From contig LUGG01000003.1 of NCBI GenBank assembly GCA_001683735.1, positions 1,736,001 to 1,800,000 of the forward strand: a stretch of DNA of 64,000 nt. The letters are read 5' to 3'. The notes below the pieces were generated by a model. The model was not told where the DNA came from. It was given only the letters and a program-made list of their open reading frames with translations, and ran no database searches. Origin of the DNA: Grifola frondosa. Lineage: Eukaryota > Basidiomycota > Agaricomycetes > Polyporales > Grifolaceae. Below are positions 1 to 12,374 of this stretch, piece by piece. The stretch's first letter is position 1, and each line of letters starts with the position of its first letter. A program made the position numbers and the translations under genes.

Positions 1-1409
1 GACCTCGTCGACCAACCCTCTGAAGGACTCAAGAGAGCTGTGGAAACATCTTGACTGGTTCTCGCAGGACGGTTTTCAATATCTTCACGATGATATCAGT
101 GTCAGATTTGTGCTAATCTCATGAGAAAATGAAAGAAGTGTAACTAATAAGCCTGAGGATTGTATGATGCGATCACAGGAGAATTGTTAAGGGATGTTAC
201 CGAAACGAATGTCACGTGCATTCAAGATGTTTTCCGCAGAGTACCCGTGGTTGCAGAGAGATCAGGCTATGGCTGCATTGAGCACGATTTCAACATATTT
301 CCAAGCTGGCCAGCAACACCACATCTGAGGTTTATGATGTGATTATTTACAATGGTCCTAGCAGATTCATCGTGCATATCATTGGGAATTTATTTTGAAT
401 AATTAAGACGTTAATCTTGGAATAATATCACGGAAACATTGAAGATAGTTTCAACGTGGAATCACTTTTGAAACAATTTCAACACCTTAATTACATGACC
501 CATGGACCCAACTTGAGCTTGGGATAGTTCTTGGGGTAAAGAATTGAGTAACATTTTGATCCTTATCTATCCAATTCCGCGGATTTGACAACGCATGTTT
601 CCGGCATGATTTCAGCCGTGATCTTGCTGAACCAACGAAGCACTATGTCATGATCATTCATTCCAACTTCCCAATTTTCGCGAGAGAACTAGTGCGGAGC
701 TGTTTGTAATGTTTTGACAATGTATCCCGAAAACCCACCGGGGTCTTATATGTGAAACATGCAGAAACTATACTTTACATTATTAACACTTATCCACAGT
801 AACTATCCTGGTATTATACGGTCAAGTTCTGTCATGTTTCTTAAATAATTTCGCTGGAAGCATGGTCCAATGCCCACGGTGTATACCAGTCTTGGATTAG
901 TCCGATTCACTCGTTCTGTGAGCTGGGCAATCAGCACTCCAATATTGCAGAAAACCAGCGCTACAGCGGCGCTTCGGATGCTGGCTTGGTGAGGTTTGAG
1001 GTTTGAGTTCGGTGCGGGAGCAGATGAGACATAAGTATTCCTCCGCGGACACACAATGTCGCCGTCGGATGGTGGGCTTGCATGTCCGGGACTGAACCTA
1101 TCCGCATCCTTGGATTGAACGCCATGTCGATGATGGCAGCGAATGGCGAGAACCCCATGATCATGCATGTTGGATATCGCGAACATCAGCAGCACTTCAG
1201 TTATCAGAGCCGCAATCGATGCAGGAGAACGCCGAGGGTAACGTTTATCGCCAGTGTGCATTCCATTCGGATCCGAGTGGTCTAGTCTCGAGCGCAATGC
1301 GTATCGTCCGCGGTCAGCTGCAGCCCTCCTTATCTCTGAGAGGCCTCGTCGACCCAGGTCGACCCCCGCCTGACTCCGCACCACAACTCGCATCATTCAC
1401 ACTAACACT
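1..1409. other. No gene recognised
   Basis: AT-rich sequence with only short open frames that match no family I know and show no convincing splice pattern. It ends at the start codon of the dehydrogenase gene at 1410. I see no repeat or RNA gene in it. Confidence 0.5.
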
Positions 1410-2891
1410 ATGCCCGGTCGAATCCAGCACAAAGTAGGCTCAGCGTTCTCACCACAAGCCCGCGTACAACACAATTCCATAGGCTGCTCTCATAACCGGC
1501 GCCGGCTCGTACGTACACCCTCAACACCAATGGCCTCCTCTGACACACACGCGTATACAGAGGCATCGGGCTCGAGTCCGCGCTCCTCTTCGCGCAGGAG
1601 GGCGCAAACGTCCTCCTCGTAGACATCAACCTCGCCGCAGCCGAGAAGACGCTCGCACTCGTGCGCCAGCGCGCGCCCGGCGTCCAGGCCGCCGCAATCC
1701 GCGCCGACGTCGGGAAGGAGGCGGACGTCAAAGCTGCCGTCGACAAGGCCGTCGAGCTCTTCGGACGACTCGACATTATGGTGCGCCCCCTTCGCGCGTT
1801 TGATCTCCCTTCCCTTTGCTGACCAGATCCTGCGTTGCCATGCCACGCACAGTTCAACAACGCCGGTGCGCTTCCCTTCCCTCCTACTTCTCCTTCCACT
1901 TCCCCGCCGCACCTGCCATCGGCGCACGTGGCTCGCTGACGGCGCTTCGCAGGGATCATGCACCCCGCGGACGACAACGCGCTCAACACGGAGGAGCGCA
2001 TCTGGGACCTCACCATGCAGGTCAACGTCAAGGGCGTGTGGTGGGGCTGCAAGTACGCCATCCTCGTCATGCGCGCCAACCGCGCGGATCCCGCGCGCGG
2101 CCTCCACACCGGCGGCAGCATCATCAACACCGCGAGCTTCGTCGCGCTCATGGGCGCCGCGACGCCGCAGCTCGCCTGTGCGCCCCCTTCTCTTTCTTCT
2201 CTGCGGCTGCGCTGACGGACCGATCGCGCCAGATACGGCGTCGAAGGTAGGCAGCTCCCTTCGCGACCCCGCGAGATCGCGCGCTGATGTGGACGGCTCG
2301 CTGGCTTTCTAGGGTGCGGTCCTCTCAATGACACGTGAGCTCGCCATGGTGCACGCGCGCGAAGGCATCCGCTTCAACTCCATATGCCCGTACGCCCCTC
2401 CCCGCCCCTTCCCTCGTTACGCGCTGACCCTCCCTGATCAGCGGCCCCCTCAAGACACGTGAGTGCCTTCCCCGGAGAACCCCACGCGATGCTCGACGCC
2501 CCGCTGATCACGTCGCGTCCGCCACACAGCCCTGCTGATGGACTTCCTCGAACGCAAGAGAAGCGCGACCGCCGCATGGTGCACCTCCCCATGGGGCGCT
2601 TCGGCGAAGCAGTCGAGGTCGCGCGGGGCGCGCTCTTCCGTACGTAGCCTGCCGTCTCGCTATCGTCCGGCTTCTGACTCGCGCGATTGATCTCCAGTGG
2701 CTAGCGACGACAGCAGCTATATGACGGTGCGTGTCCGCTCGGTGCTTCGCGCGCAGATCTGTGTGACGGAACTTCTTACGCTTACGTTACAGGGTACGGA
2801 CTTCAAGGTTGACGGCGGCCTTTCTTCGTGCTACGTTACGCCCCTCGGAGAGCAGGTGCTCCCGCCGCCGGTCAGCCTCGCCGCGCAGTGA
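1410..2891 (+). CDS. Short-chain dehydrogenase/reductase (classical SDR)
   Basis: Cytosolic NAD(P)-dependent oxidoreductase of the classical SDR fold; the substrate cannot be told from sequence. The gene appears to have eleven short exons: 1410-1433, 1483-1508, 1561-1780, 1853-1865, 1953-2177, 2233-2246, 2313-2389, 2442-2458, 2530-2639, 2698-2726 and 2793-2891. They give the cofactor motif TGAGSGIG near the N-terminus, the NNAG motif, a YTASK active site (Tyr and Lys of YxxxK) and the C-terminal segment ending FKVDGG, in family order. The start at 1410 gives a short lead (MPGRIQHK) directly into the first beta strand. Between LLMDFL and QEKRDRR the frame shifts by one base near 2551, beside an A run. 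GC content is high, with strong C/G third-position bias compared with the neighbours. The next gene is convergent. Family is sure; exact exon edges are inferred. Confidence 0.85.
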
Positions 2892-3153
2892 TCTTCGATG
2901 GACACTTGTCTTGTTCAGAAGCGCATGCAAGCAGGGCAGAAAAAGACCTCACGGATAGGTAACAACGAGATAGAAGCCTTGCTTAGGATTTGTAATGCTA
3001 TTAGCGGAAATTCGACAGCGAACAGTATTACCCCAATACGAGAACAGAATACAGAGTACAAGAAATCCCTAGATCCAGTATGTAGCACGGAAACACGTGA
3101 GCGGGGGTTGACGTTGAGTCCTGACATTGAGCCATTACCGCCTCATCTTTGAC

Positions 3154-3979
3154 CTACAGCTCCTTCTTCGCCGGCGATCCAGCCTTGGCGGCCTTGACGC
3201 GCGCGATCTCGGCCGCGGTATCGGCCTGGATGCTCTTGCGCAGCGCCGGCTTGTACCCCAACCTAAACAGGATCTCCAGGTGAACAAAGAACGGGGCCAG
3301 AACCACCGCTATCATTACGCGTGAGCAGAAACGCGCAGCAGCAAGAGGGTAGCGGGACTTACCTCGATGAGGTTATCGATGAGGGCGGGCTGGCGGCCCT
3401 CGGCGAGGTAGTGCCCGGCGAACTGGGCGGCCCAAGAGCCGAGGTGCACGAGCGCGGCGGTGGTGAGGGCGTCGGGCTTGTAGGAGAAGGTCGTCGCGGT
3501 GAGGAGGGAGAGCGTCATCTGCGGCACGTATAGGAGCTGTGTATCATGGAGAGTGAGCAAGCGGGAATTGAGCGAGGTGTTTGAGGAGATACGTACGGCG
3601 GCGGTGGGCTCGAGGAGGAAGTAGTACAGGAGGTAGATGCCGGCGTGGATGGCGGACCAGTTGAGGTCGAATGTCAGGTACTCGTTGAGGACGAGGTGCA
3701 CGGGCGGGATGAAGGAGGGCACGGGGAGCTGGGACGCCATGACTTGGAACGTCCTGTGCGAGAGTGACCGTCAGTGACCGCAGTGGGAGTGAACGAGCGA
3801 AGGACAGACCACAGGAGGACGGGCACGAAGACGAGGTGAATGAGGACATTGACGGACTGCGAGTGGTACGCTCCGTAGAAGGTGATCTGGGGGATACGCT
3901 ATGCTCAGTAACGACGTCGAGGAGGATGGAGATGGCTGCGAACCTGCTTGTTGATGTTGAAGAGACCGGAGAGCGACAT
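3154..3979 (-). CDS. MPO1: Mpo1-like 2-hydroxy fatty acid dioxygenase (DUF962)
   Basis: Yeast Mpo1 is an Fe(II)-dependent dioxygenase of the endoplasmic reticulum that removes one carbon from 2-hydroxy fatty acids in phytosphingosine breakdown. The translation shows the family hallmarks: FYGAYHSQSVNVLIH near the N-terminus (the His residues are the expected metal ligands), several hydrophobic segments, then SWAAQFAGHYLAEGRQPAL with its conserved His. Exons on the minus strand are 3944-3979, 3810-3886, 3597-3753, 3363-3536 and a last one from about 3326 to 3154. The total of about 200 residues fits the family. The last junction does not keep frame with the obvious GTAAGT donor. A weaker donor 4 bases downstream would keep it, or a base is missing. 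The start ATG at 3979 fits the MSLSGLFNINKQ lead. Confidence 0.88.
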
Positions 3980-4303
3980 GGCGGTGGCGCGGTGAAGTTA
4001 TAGAAGGAAGGGGTGAGAAGGAAGAAGGGAGCCTGGGAACTCATCATGTCTAGTCTTAACCTCCCCGTCTCCCGTTCTGGCCATCAATGTTTCGGTCACA
4101 ATGACGTCACGCGTCCCAGAACATAGCAAAGTGTACTTATTCTACGTAAATATTCTAGGACAGCAAGGCGACAACAACAGCGATACGACGTATGTACATC
4201 GACCAACCTAGGCCGAACATCTTCGTACACGTACAAACCCGCTATGCACCTATCATTCTAGCGGAGGCAAAGTAAGCCAACAAGTCCGCAGATGAATGTC
4301 GCG
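3980..4303. other. Spacer between two minus-strand genes
   Basis: It holds the upstream region of the Mpo1-like gene and the 3' region of the channel gene. No open frame or repeat stands out. Confidence 0.5.
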
Positions 4304-7300
4304 TCAGCCGTCCCCGCCATCCGCCCCCATAGTTCGCAGCATCGCCTTCTTGCTCCGAGCCTTCCGTACGCGCACGTTTCTCGACAGCTTATCGGCCGGG
4401 GGCCGGAACCCGAGCGTGACCGGCCTGCCTTGCTCTCTCTCGGGCTCCATGGACGGCTCCATCTCCTCATCCACGGGCGTCGGTGCCGGCACCTCCATCA
4501 TTTCCTGGCCGACATATGTAATCGGTAGGGGTGATTGGTACGCCACGATGCCTAGTTGACGGCAATAGTAATTGACTGCAGCATGAAATGCGGTCTTGCG
4601 CGCATTCCGTAGACCCCAATCCTAATGAACATCGGCTGTCAGCTCTGGCACTCTGAAAATAAACGGGAGGCTTACTCTGTCAGGACGGAAAATCAAACAA
4701 AGGATATTCGTCAGCAATGTCATGATATAGCTCTTTTTCACTTACTGCCAGTTCCTGTCAAAGAACAACCACGTCAGACCAATGAACTGTTAATATCCTC
4801 TCAAGCATACCCATTGTGACCGATACCGATCGTAATTTCCAAATGGCGCTGGTAGTCAATCTTCTGTAGCGTGACCGACGTGGTCGGCTCGAACCGCGGT
4901 TCTCCTCAACCGCCAACCAGTCGTTGAGACAGTTCTGCAAAGTGAAGCTTTCGAGCGGCGTGCGCCACGCTACTTGCATGGTCAGGTTCTCCGCAGTTTT
5001 CTTCAGCAAAGTCGTGAGGAAAAATGAATGCAAAATCTATTTGGGATACGCACCCCGCTGCGCGCACGTTGGTACTGTCGCATGGTGAGAATCTGCGAGT
5101 CGTAAACCGGTCGAGCTCACTTACATGAACTTAGTGAAAAGCTGGCTGTTGAAATAGTAGGTCTCCGTCCATCAGATCGCGTAAAGATTGTCTACAACAT
5201 TTGAGCGGGTAAATCAGGCCATCGGAAATGGAGTAGATGAAAGCGCACTGCAAATAGTCCCATTTTCTTGACGACGAAGTTCTCGTCTGGACGATATCTA
5301 TAAGGTCACTCCACACATAACCAATGCGGGTATTGACTCACCGTCGATGAAGCAACGATCACCAGTGTCGAAAGGACTTCACAAACGTTAATTACCACCA
5401 CAAAATGCTAGAAAACAACCCACTGTGTGACGAAGAGGAACATGATCGCATCGAATGCATTACTGGCCGAGTTCTTGAAGATGAAACTGGCGCCGACACC
5501 AATGGTGTACACGCTCGTAAGCGAGCTCGTGATATTGACCCCAAACACGCTCAGCGAGATGAAGAACAATATCACGAACGCGAAAAACAGCAGCATCTGG
5601 TCCAGCGTCGTCAGCGCCATGCTCACGTCGCGCATGCTGCGGCTCAAGAAGCGGCGCTCCTTATACACCTTCATGAGCGTCGTCTTGATCTCCGCGCGTG
5701 AGATGTCCCCGTTGTTGTCCGCGTCGAACACGCGGAACGCTGCCTCCGCCTCCTCATGCGTCTGGAACGCGGAATAGAAGTCGGACGGGATCAGGTACGT
5801 GCGCCCGCCCTCCTTGAACGTGTAGTAGATCGACCGTGCGAGGCGCTTAGCCTCATGTGAGGACGTTACGTCCCACACGAGCCCGCCTAGGTCGTCGTCC
5901 GCATGCCCGCGGATGTTCCGTGCATCGTGCAGCACCGCCGTCTTTAATGCCTTCGCAGCCTGAGCCGCCGCCTGCTGCACGACCGCCGCGGCATCGTCGT
6001 CGGACACTGACCCATGGCGAGTCTTCCGCGCCGTGGAGGAGTTTTCAGGATTCTGCGCGAGCGGTGAGGGCGGATAACAGTGCTCGGGCTGCACGTGGAG
6101 GGGAGGCCGTAAGTCGGCGCATGGGGTGGGTTCTGCGTCGGCCGTGTCATTGAGATTGACTACCCAGGACCGCTGCTTCCCCTTGTGCTTCTTCATGACG
6201 AGGGTGGCATCCGGATCATCCTCGACGTCCGCTTCGATTCCTGACGCGTCGTTCCTCTCGGGCTCGGGCGTGCCTGGCCGCGAGCGCGCAAAGTTAAACC
6301 GGTCCTTCTCCACACCGGAAGTCAGACCGAAGGCTGAGAGAGTAGGGGTCGAGCGACCAAACGCCATGGAAGACTTCGGCGTGTGGCGGTTTTTGCGGCG
6401 GAAGGTGCGCAGCTTTTCGATTACTGTGAGCGTGCCAGAGACACTGGCGATGCGCTCTCTATAAGCAGTGCGATGAAAAGCGAACGCTGTAGGAAATGAA
6501 GTGAGCAAGGTAAGGAGGCGTGCTGTCTCGACTTACCTATAAAATGAGACAGCATCCTCTGAGCGCATACAACGAGTATGAAAAAGAAGAAGAACTCGAT
6601 TATCTCGTAAATCTACATTAGAATGAATATCAAGCCATCAGAGGCTAAGATATGACAAGAAGCTTACTCGTGAAGTATATGGAGCCCTGCTGTTGTTCGT
6701 ATCGTTCAAATCATATAATTTGAATATATGCGCAAACAAAATGACCCAGCTGGCCCAGCAGCTGGCGGCATAGAGCATTGGCTTGATATTGTCTTTGATG
6801 TTGTTGTACAGTTCTATTTTTGATTTTACACTCTCGCTGACGTGACCCCAGGACAACGAGATGAGGATGCGAACGATAGCGGGGAGAATGTCGACGACGA
6901 GACCAAGCCCCACGATATGGAGATGTTGGCAGCCAGCCAGAATAACCAGGCTTCGACATTGTCCGTCACATAGCGGCGGTGGTCGGTAGGATGTGGTTTG
7001 AACCAAAAGAAGTGAACGAGGAGGGCTGGCGTGATAATCAATCCAGACAGAATTGTTGAACCAATAAGGGTGGAAAAAAGGAGGGTGGCTAGTCTGGAGA
7101 TCGTGAGAATGTTAACGCGAGCTTGTGCAAGAAATATGTGCGAGAGCTCACCTAAAGAATCCGAACTTGGGCTTCTTCTTCACGCCCATGGCTTGCTCGA
7201 ATCTGGCTTCCTCGTCAACCAGATCGTCCTCTCCGCTCCAGTCATAGTCCTCGTCATCGTCTTCATCATCGGTGCACGCAAGAGAAGAAGGTCTCGAGGA

Positions 7301-7681
7301 TGATATGAAGGTGTCTGTCGAGTCGAATCTAGGGAACGTTGCAGCACGGGGGGTGGGAACTATGGGAGGGCTGTGCACATCATCTGGATAATGAACGGTT
7401 TTCGTCTTTGACCGGAGCTCGGGCTCCTTCTCCAGAGAGCGTCTACTGCGCGCCATGTCGTGCAGGTCGATATTGGAACGCGACCTGTACGCCGGCGACT
7501 GCTCCTCCACATAAGACTCCATGAGCAGATGGGAAGATGAGGGTACTCGACGATACGGGGGTGAAGGCATGGGATCGTCGACGCTGTCTGGCATGTAGAA
7601 CAGGTCGCTATCAAGGGGTCGGCGATGTAAGGCAGATAGCAGTTGTTCGGAGTCCAGTGTGTCCGGCACCTTTCTGGACAT
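4304..7681 (-). CDS. EF-hand mechanosensitive ion channel, MscS family (Msy1/Msy2-like)
   Basis: Fungal MscS-like channels of this type sit in endoplasmic reticulum or other internal membranes and help control calcium and volume during hypo-osmotic shock. The first exon (7152-7681) encodes a polar N-terminal domain of about 177 residues with an acidic stretch ending KKKPKFGFFR. Membrane segments follow, including LIITPALLVHFFWFKPHP and SCWASWVILFAHIF. A long cytosolic linker leads to an EF hand with a complete calcium loop (DADNNGDISRAE, about 5710-5745). After it comes the MscS pore region, with SMALTTLDQMLLFFAF, GVGASFIFKNSASNAFDAI and PFDTGDRC. The protein ends in a basic tail near 4304. 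The frame slips by one base near 6900, between ISWGL and VVDILPA, where the family is continuous. The transposon at 7881 lies just 200 bp upstream of the start codon and may affect expression. Confidence 0.88.
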
Positions 7682-7871
7682 GATGAGCTATAGCGAGCTC
7701 GGAAAGCCAATTGATGACGGAGGGCTCCACCGGAGGCCTGTGTAAAGAAAAAGAAAATATTGAGCGTATACGTCGCTACAATTGATGATGGCCAAATTGG
7801 CCTTCAAATTGCGGGAGCCACAAAGGAACACGTTTAAACTCCGAGAAATTTGTTCTCCACCGCAAGACAGC

Positions 7872-7880
7872 CAGAAATGG
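7872..7880. repeat. Left 9-bp target site duplication (CAGAAATGG)
   Basis: CAGAAATGG lies directly before the left end of the transposon. The identical 9 bases lie directly after its right end at 17177-17185. Confidence 0.85.
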
Positions 7881-7997
7881 TAGTCTCGGAACCAGCCGTT
7901 CTCTCCCTTCGGAGCCCCAATCGGACATCGAAAAACACCAGCACAGAGAGGGAGAGAACGTCTGGTGAATTTCGTATAGGCGGGGGGGGATGGTCAC
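7881..7997 (+). repeat. Left terminal inverted repeat with internal hairpin
   Basis: The outer 20 bases match the right end. Inside, 7889-7906 (AACCAGCCGTTCTCTCCC) can pair with about 7952-7969 (GGGAGAGAACGTCTGGTG), so the tip could fold into a hairpin. The block 7962-7997 contains a run of eight G and ends in GGATGGTCAC. Downstream lies CACGTGCCTTCACGTGCCT, then a CGCGTCGCGTCGCG tract, possibly the promoter of the DUF6589 gene. Confidence 0.8.
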
Positions 7998-8080
7998 ATT
8001 CACGTGCCTTCACGTGCCTCAAGACGCGACTTTAACGCGTCGCGTCGCGTCTCGTAGTACACCCACTGTATGCAATTACT

Positions 8081-10857
8081 ATGAATAATTCAAATCTTTC
8101 GAATCTGCTTGCTGGGCTCAACAATGGTGCACTTCTAGACGACGACGAGCTTGACGACCCTGACTGGGAGCCGGACACCGATGAGGAAGACTCTGATTCC
8201 GACGCTGGCCCACAGCCCAACGAGCGCGCTGGCCGGCAGCGTGAGCCTAGCGACCCGATTCATAGAGTACGGACAAGGAATCTTAAGGCACGTCTTGAAC
8301 AGTCTGGCGACATTGCTATTAGGGTACTGGAGGTGCTACGGTTCATGCGCTCAAAAGATCTCGACCTTCCTCTGCTGCTCTGGGCTCTTAGCTGGAATGT
8401 ACCTGCCCTTGTGACCGACCTGCTTGCCAAATATGAGCGGACTTCTCTTCTTGTCAGCGCGGAGCTCCCGGATATCCTTTCCAAGTGGTACAAGCCCCCC
8501 GTGAACATCGCCGAGGTATCAAGACAATGGGCGCGTCGAAAACTATCACCCAGTTCTCGTTGGACTGTGTTCAAACCGTGGCAAACCGGGAGATGTGCAA
8601 GGTCGGACAATTTATGCAGCGTAGTCCGGATGAATTATCGGAAGAAGAGCTCCTCGCCATCAAGTGGGATGATCTCAAGCAGACTGTTCGCGCGAAGGCG
8701 CCGACCGTCTGGTCACTTCTGCGCCGATGCTCGTGGACTGTAAAGCAGCACAAGAGGAATACAATGAAGGACCCAGACTCTGTTGGTATCCACAAGTTCG
8801 CATTTGTATGCTAATCGAGTATCATTTTGTTAGACAATACTATACATGATTGCTATGGCGTCATTTTCACGTTCGAACCGGAACAGCTTGTGCCAACGCC
8901 TTATTGCAATATATCTGAAAAGTTGCGGAACATCAGCGAAAGCCTTCGACACTTTACATGCGCTCGGCATCACTATGAGCCAGAAATGGACTTACCAAGG
9001 CCTCGAAATTCTCTCTCATCGTGCCCATCAAACCCTCCTTGCCGACATGCAGCAGTATCCATGGTTCCTTGCGCACGACAACCTCAACTTTCGATTCCGC
9101 GTTTTTGAACAGCGTGTCGACCACCACAGCCACTTCGACAGTGGCACTGCTGGCACTGTGTTCATTATCAAAAATCCATCAGCGGTGCCACCTACAAGTG
9201 CTGCATTTCAAGCTCACCGCGCTGTTGGATGCAAAAGCCCACTCTCATCGATGGACATTGTGAAGCTCGACATGGTGCAGCTCCACGTCTTGCTTCGCAC
9301 GCTGTAAACATTATTCTTCAGTTTCTTCTCGACGCACCAAATTTCAGCTTCGACACCTACTCACAGAAGGATAGCTCATGGTTGAAACCTCCACCTCGCC
9401 CAGGGCAGCTGAAAACAGGAGCGAACACAAAGACGATCCAGTACATGCTTGATACCGTGCACATCGAGGAGGCAAGCTATGAAGGAAATGATCGTGTCAT
9501 TGCTGAATGGTTTCGCCAGCTGCATCTCGACACACCGGATGAAAAAAAACGCACCGGACAAGAACGGGATCATTCCCTGGGTCGGTGATCAGCTTACCGT
9601 GTCAAGGCTTCGGGGCTTGGCGGACATGCGCCGTGATGACTACAACTCCTTCGACCGGATGGACTACCTTGTCGAGAACTTTGGCTGGTTTCATCTGCTG
9701 TTTGCGGTCGAGAACTCGCTTCACTCACAGTACTATGGCACTCGTGCTGGCCGAGGACTTGTGCATGCATTCGACATCCTGGAACGAAAGGGACTACAAT
9801 CAACAGCCACTCAAGGCATCTTTCATCATACATTTGAAGAAGCACTTGACCATACAATGGAGGCTCACTTCCGAGACCTCTGGTGCGTTGTTGGAAAGGT
9901 CGATAAGCTTGAAGACTTGCGGAACGCAGCGCCGAGGAGCTTTTCAAGTTGGCTGAACGAATTCACCGCAAGCATGCATCAACGGATGCACTGGTCGATC
10001 TGGATGCATTAGCGCGCAGCAATATAAATGAAACGCAAGACGCACTTCATCGCCAAATGGTCCAATTCAATCGTGACACGCTCGACTACAAACTTCTGCG
10101 TGACGCGATGAAGTGCGGAGATGTCGGAACTATGGAAGATATGCTTCCGCGTTGTTTTGTCCGCTTCGTGGGTGCGAAATCCAAATTATGCCTCAGAAAT
10201 TCTGGAGCTCCTCCAGGGACTGCAGCGAGAATGGCCTGATGACCTTAAGTGAGCAATTTTGCCGAAAACAGGCCACAACTGACACGCACGTCATATAGAA
10301 ACCACGTTCGACAACATTGTTGGCTTGTCAACTTTACTGGACTCCCCGACGACTGGATGCCTATTGACCTGGTGCAAGAACACAACATACGTGACATCAA
10401 GGTGAGTGCTGAACATTACTGTAATGAATTTCAAACATACTTTCGAAAAAAGTATACTTTTGTGGCGATTGGACCGTATGCAACTTGGGACTACGTCAAG
10501 AAGATCTCAGCTTCAATACCTTGTCAGAGGAATGTGAAGGATCACGTTGAGAACGAAATTAATCAAGGACGACGTGGAAAATCACATACCAGTCCTGCTA
10601 AAGAGAACGACATCACAAGACTTCAAGCTTCCTACAGCCAGTCTCGCGTTCATGAGAAGCTCCCGGATCGGAAACCACTCAACTCACAAGATAAAGCAGT
10701 GGATATCATCGGGCGAGGTGCTGAATTAATATTTTGTGGAAAGACTCTCCAAAATTGGGCGAAAACGCGAGGTAGCGGCAAGCGAGCGACAACGGAGGAT
10801 TGGGAGATGGAGGATGGCGGGTCTGATGATGAGGATGTAGTGATGCATGAGGGATAG
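8081..10857 (+). CDS. DUF6589 family protein, candidate transposase
   Basis: Large protein of a family abundant in Agaricomycete genomes and of unproven function. After an acidic N-terminus (DDDELDDPDWEPDTDEEDSD) come the segments GIKTMGASKTITQFSLDCV, SPDELSEEELLAIKW and TMKDPDS. Next are LYMIAMASFSRSNRNSLCQR and AKAFDTLHALGITMSQKW. Then come PWFLAHDNLNFRFRVFEQRV and SGTAGTVFI, WVGDQLTVSRLRGL with NSFDRMDYLVENFGWFHLLF, MEDMLPR, HCWLVNFTG, EHNIRDIK and RATTEDWE. The Asp of HDN (about 9076) and of GDQ (about 9586), with a later Glu or His, could form a metal site as in RNase H-fold transposases; that is inference. Introns include about 8785-8832 and ones near 10250 and 10400. Several one-base frame slips occur (C run at 8495-8500, about 9268, A run at 9542-9549), so the reading frame is not intact as written. 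The start lies 84 bp inside the element's left repeat. Confidence 0.8.
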
Positions 10858-10860
10858 TCA

Positions 10861-11960
10861 TCAGGTTCCAGGATGGGAGCTATCCACATCGGATTCAGGG
10901 TTGTTTGAATGAGGATGTGGAAGATGATAGTTCGGATAAGGCTGATACATGGCAGGCGGCGTGTAAAATACTGGCGGAGGGAGCTGGGAAGCCGGTGTAA
11001 TAAATTGTGACATAAAAGGACCTGCATGTGAGGGACCTGCATACGTTGGCAGCGCTGTGTACATTGGGTGTGCAGTCCATGTCGGCAGTGCTGCGTGCGC
11101 CGGCAGCGCTGCGTATGTTGGTGGCGCTATGTACGTTGGGGGGGCAGTCCATGTTGGCGGCGCTGGATGCATTGAGGGCACTGCATACGGGTGGGGCGCA
11201 GCATACATATGAGGTGCTGTGTATGGATGGGGTGCAGCGTACATATGCGGTGCTGCGTATGGGTGGGATGCTGCATGTGTTGAACTGGCAGATGTTGAGG
11301 GACCCGCAGTAGGAGTATATGAGACTCGAGGGAGATTTCGCGCTGCATTCCTGGCAGCAGTATCGAGGCGCAGCTTGACACGCCTTTGTTCTTCTCGTGT
11401 GGCCTTGTTCTCCGCGCTTTGAAGTGCACGCTTCGCCGCTTTAGCCTTCTTATCGGCTTCCTTGTCAGCTGCGTGTCGAATGTCAATGACAGCTAACCGG
11501 CGCAAAATTTCTTCGCCATAATTATCGATAAATGGCCATTCCGGAATCGCCTTCTTCATGTCCGCAAGGGTCTTGATGTGTCCACGCCCTGCAAGCTTGG
11601 TGAGAATTTTGTCCGGTAGAATGGCCACTTCACTGAAAGAACACTTCGAGAAGTTGTCCCTCCAGCATGTTATGCGCCACCGGACAAGGCTGCTGCGACA
11701 CTCGGCGCGATGAGGGCCACGACGGATGACCTTGTGGGATGCAGTGCGATCGTCTTCATCTTCGTCTTCATCCTCCTCGGGTTCCTCATCGTCAGTAAAC
11801 GCATAGTCACTGTGGTCGTTCTCGTGTTGACTGATCGATTCTAGCAGCGAAAGTGCGTGCCGCTCGCCCGCTGACAGTGTTGCATCTTCATCAGCAAATT
11901 GTGCACGTACCTTAGATAGCCTTACATACGAATGCAAATTTAATCTTACGGTGCAAATTT
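10861..11960 (-). pseudogene. RecQ-like helicase, detached C-terminal half
   Basis: An open frame on the minus strand whose middle matches the C-terminal region of basidiomycete RecQ-like helicases. It has RRGPHRAECRSSLVRWRITC, then ILPDKILTKLAGRGHIKTL, ADMKKAIPEWPFIDNYGEEI, and a charged Lys/Ala-rich helix. It ends in a Pro/Tyr/Ala-rich tail with repeats of the form (HPYAAPHMYAAP). Its stop lies 3 bp from the stop of the DUF6589 gene. The helicase motor domains are encoded on the same strand at 14428-16199, and about 2.4 kb of unrelated sequence separates the two halves. I read it as the tail of one gene split by an insertion, though it could be expressed separately. The upstream limit near 11960 is approximate. 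Confidence 0.65.
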
Positions 11961-12374
11961 GACAAGTGCGGGAGTGAATTTGCCAGGCCCGATAAGGCAC
12001 CTATAATAACATACAATCAATCACATGACGTGCAAGGCTTTGGATCCCGTGCAACCGAGGCATCCTTTTGCAAGCAAGGCTAACATTGCAAAGGCTTCCA
12101 ATGCAAGGTGAAGTTTGCAAAATATGCCGGAAAGCTGAGGATTTGCCGGTGAGGCTGATTTGGCAAAGGTAGGTATTTTTTTGCATCACACTCTGAAATG
12201 ACACCATGTGCAGTATATTTATTGATGTGTATACTAATACATAATGAAACGTAGAGCACAGAACATGGAGGGAATGGCAGTGGACAATGGACATGGGATG
12301 GGAGACCTGTAAGATATCAGATCCCAGGTATGATCTTTGCAATCAAGTTGATAGGGATCTTCAACGCACAATGG

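Noticed and set aside
1284..1293. TAGTCTCGAG, resembling the transposon end
   Set aside because: Only the first eight bases match, with no further terminal sequence or duplication; chance.
1408..2334. Long open frames on the minus strand (308 and 205 codons) across the dehydrogenase
   Set aside because: They are antisense to SDR exons with clear motifs; the high GC content lowers stop frequency and creates long shadows.
10861..12000. Independent gene encoding a Pro/Tyr-rich protein
   Set aside because: Its middle matches the C-terminal region of RecQ-like helicases whose motor domains lie upstream on the same strand. The start used for the long frame is not an ATG.
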